Origin: DAOUKH01 sp964291475 | GTDB taxonomy: Bacteria; Chloroflexota; Dehalococcoidia; SHYB01 | Length of the DNA: 64,000 nucleotides | Direction of reading: 5' to 3' | Assembly: GCA_964291475.2 (NCBI GenBank) | Contig: OZ220076.1 | Coordinates: forward strand, 62,001-126,000 | In this document: positions 63,218 to 64,000 of the stretch, piece by piece | How the letters are laid out: each line of letters starts with the position of its first letter | Position numbering within the stretch: the stretch's first letter is position 1 | Position numbers and translations under genes: made by a program | The notes under the pieces: generated by a model | Seen by the model: the letters and a program-made list of their open reading frames with translations, nothing else | Told to the model about the DNA's origin: nothing | The model's database searches: none

Positions 63218-63230
63218 TCAGGATTCCTGA
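63218..63230. promoter_or_regulatory. Palindrome in the complex III/selD divergent region
   Basis: TCAGGA-T-TCCTGA, with imperfectly symmetrical TTCA/TGAA flanks, between the leftward complex III operon and selD. This is a plausible operator or simple palindrome; no regulator is identifiable. Confidence 0.3.
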
Positions 63231-63309
63231 AGTGAAAAATGCCCTTCAGAAGCCGCATTGAGAATACATTCACAAATCAAAGCGTGTCAAGCGTAGAGAG
63301 GTACCCGCG

Positions 63310-63318
63310 TGTTAGAAT
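63310..63318 (+). promoter_or_regulatory. Extended -10 promoter element for selD
   Basis: TG-T-TAGAAT (TAGAAT at 63313-63318), 41 bases before the selD ATG. There is no clear -35. The TGn extension is the main support. Confidence 0.4.
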
Positions 63319-63359
63319 GAAAGGCGCGCTCCAACAGAAGCGGAGCGCCGATCCGCGCC

Positions 63360-64000
63360 ATGCCCACCGAGCAGAAGATTCGCCTGAGCCACCTTGCCGG
63401 ATGCGGCGGCTGAGGCGCCAAGTACGGTCCGGGGGACCTCTCCGAGATTCTCGGTGCCCTGCCGCGCGTCGAGGATGCCAACCTGTTGGTCGGCGTCGCG
63501 ACCAGCGACGACGCCGCCGTCTACCGATTGAGCGCCGATACCGCGCTGGTCCAGACGGTCGACTTCTTCCCCCCGGTGGTCGACGACCCCTACGACTATG
63601 GGGCAATTTCCGCCGCGAACTCGCTCAGTGACATCTACGCGACCGGCGCCCGCCCCATCACCGCCCTGAACATCGTCGCCTTTCCCGACGACCTGCCTCG
63701 GGAGATCCTTCAAGAGATGCTGCGCGGCGGGGCCGAGAAGGCGGGGGAGGCGAACGTCCCCATCGTGGGGGGACACACCATCAAGGACCCCGAGCCGAAG
63801 TACGGCCTCGCCGTCACCGGCCTGGTGCATCCCGACCATATCCTGACAAACGCCGGCGCGCGGGCGGGGGATGCCTTGGTCTTAACCAAGCCCATCGGAT
63901 CGGGCGTGATCACAACGGCGGCCAAGCTCGATCGCGCTGAAGCCGACGTGGTCGCCTCGGCCATCAAGCACATGTCGTCCTTGAACAAGGATGCCTCGGA
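63360..64000 (+). CDS. selD: Selenide, water dikinase with in-frame UGA (selenocysteine), 3'-truncated
   Basis: SelD makes selenophosphate from selenide and ATP for selenocysteine and selenouridine. From ATG 63360: 17 residues, in-frame TGA at 63411-63413, then an open frame to the window end. The context AGCGG-U-GAKYGPGDL aligns the UGA with the catalytic Cys of Cys-type SelD and with the invariant Lys three residues later. Downstream DDAAVY, VQTVDFFPPVVDDPYDYG, SDIYATGARP and VGGHTIKDPEPKYG (ATP/metal sites) are standard. The gene is therefore real and read through as Sec. The C-terminal about third lies beyond the window. Normal ORF calling misses its start. Confidence 0.9.
63411..63438 (+). 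promoter_or_regulatory. UGA selenocysteine codon with bacterial SECIS-like hairpin
   Basis: TGA at 63411-63413. 12 bases further, GGTCC (63426-63430), loop GGG, GGACC (63434-63438) form a stem-loop whose apical Gs sit about 18-20 bases from the UGA, within the range known for bacterial SECIS elements. Inferred structure. Confidence 0.6.

Overview
This is a GC-rich, densely packed bacterial window, probably from an aerobic Chloroflexota lineage (Dehalococcoidia/SAR202-like). That placement is an inference. It rests on an alternative complex III respiratory operon, many CaiB-type CoA-transferases, amidohydrolases and short-chain dehydrogenases, and short palindromic intergenic repeats. No rRNA or other direct phylogenetic marker lies in the window.

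Layout. 0-7.6 kb: the 3' part of leuB, a LolD/MacB-type ABC ATPase, a rimI-like acetyltransferase, then a leftward operon of homoserine dehydrogenase, a diverged lysyl-tRNA-synthetase-like core (EpmA-like), lysS and a free-standing tandem-ACT protein. 7.6-8.2 kb: a gene-free stretch with a palindromic repeat and five degenerate ~60-bp tandem repeats. 8.2-12.5 kb: nusA-rnpM-infB-hypothetical, with a clear promoter and a leader hairpin but without rimP or rbfA. 12.5-16.8 kb: endonuclease V, a peptide-type binding lipoprotein and a frameshifted SulP transporter. 17-31.6 kb: an amidohydrolase, DppB/DppC permeases, a multiply frameshifted binding lipoprotein with a collagen-like segment, SDRs, another amidohydrolase, and a hyuA-hyuB-alcohol dehydrogenase operon. 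31.7-45.6 kb: a catabolic region with four CaiB CoA-transferases, two double-hotdog MaoC-type hydratases, two cysteine-hydrolase-fold proteins without the catalytic Cys, an SDR, a cupin, two cyclic-amidohydrolase-type enzymes and an asparaginase. 45.7-47.8 kb: DppD/DppF ATPases and tRNA-Val(GAC). 47.9-53.3 kb: a second SulP transporter, a ClpB-like disaggregase with a degenerate first ATPase domain, and an enoyl-CoA hydratase. 53.3-54.8 kb: cysH-cysC behind a leader that looks like a cysteine attenuator. 54.8-63.2 kb: an alternative complex III operon. 63.36 kb to the end: selD with an in-frame UGA (selenocysteine), cut by the window edge.

How it fits together. The 17-47 kb region reads as uptake (Dpp-type ABC parts) plus hydrolysis of amides or cyclic amides (HyuAB, hydantoinase-like, asparaginase, amidohydrolases), followed by CoA activation and hydration of the released acids (CaiB, MaoC, enoyl-CoA hydratase, SDR). 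The substrate cannot be read from sequence. Complex III would pass the resulting electrons to a terminal oxidase that is not in this window.

The most interesting observations are the candidate cysteine leader-peptide attenuator ahead of cysH-cysC, the ClpB-like protein with a broken first Walker A and B, the paired CoA-transferases and paired Cys-less hydrolases, the selenocysteine SelD, and about nine single-base frame breaks confined to 16.6-33.4 kb.
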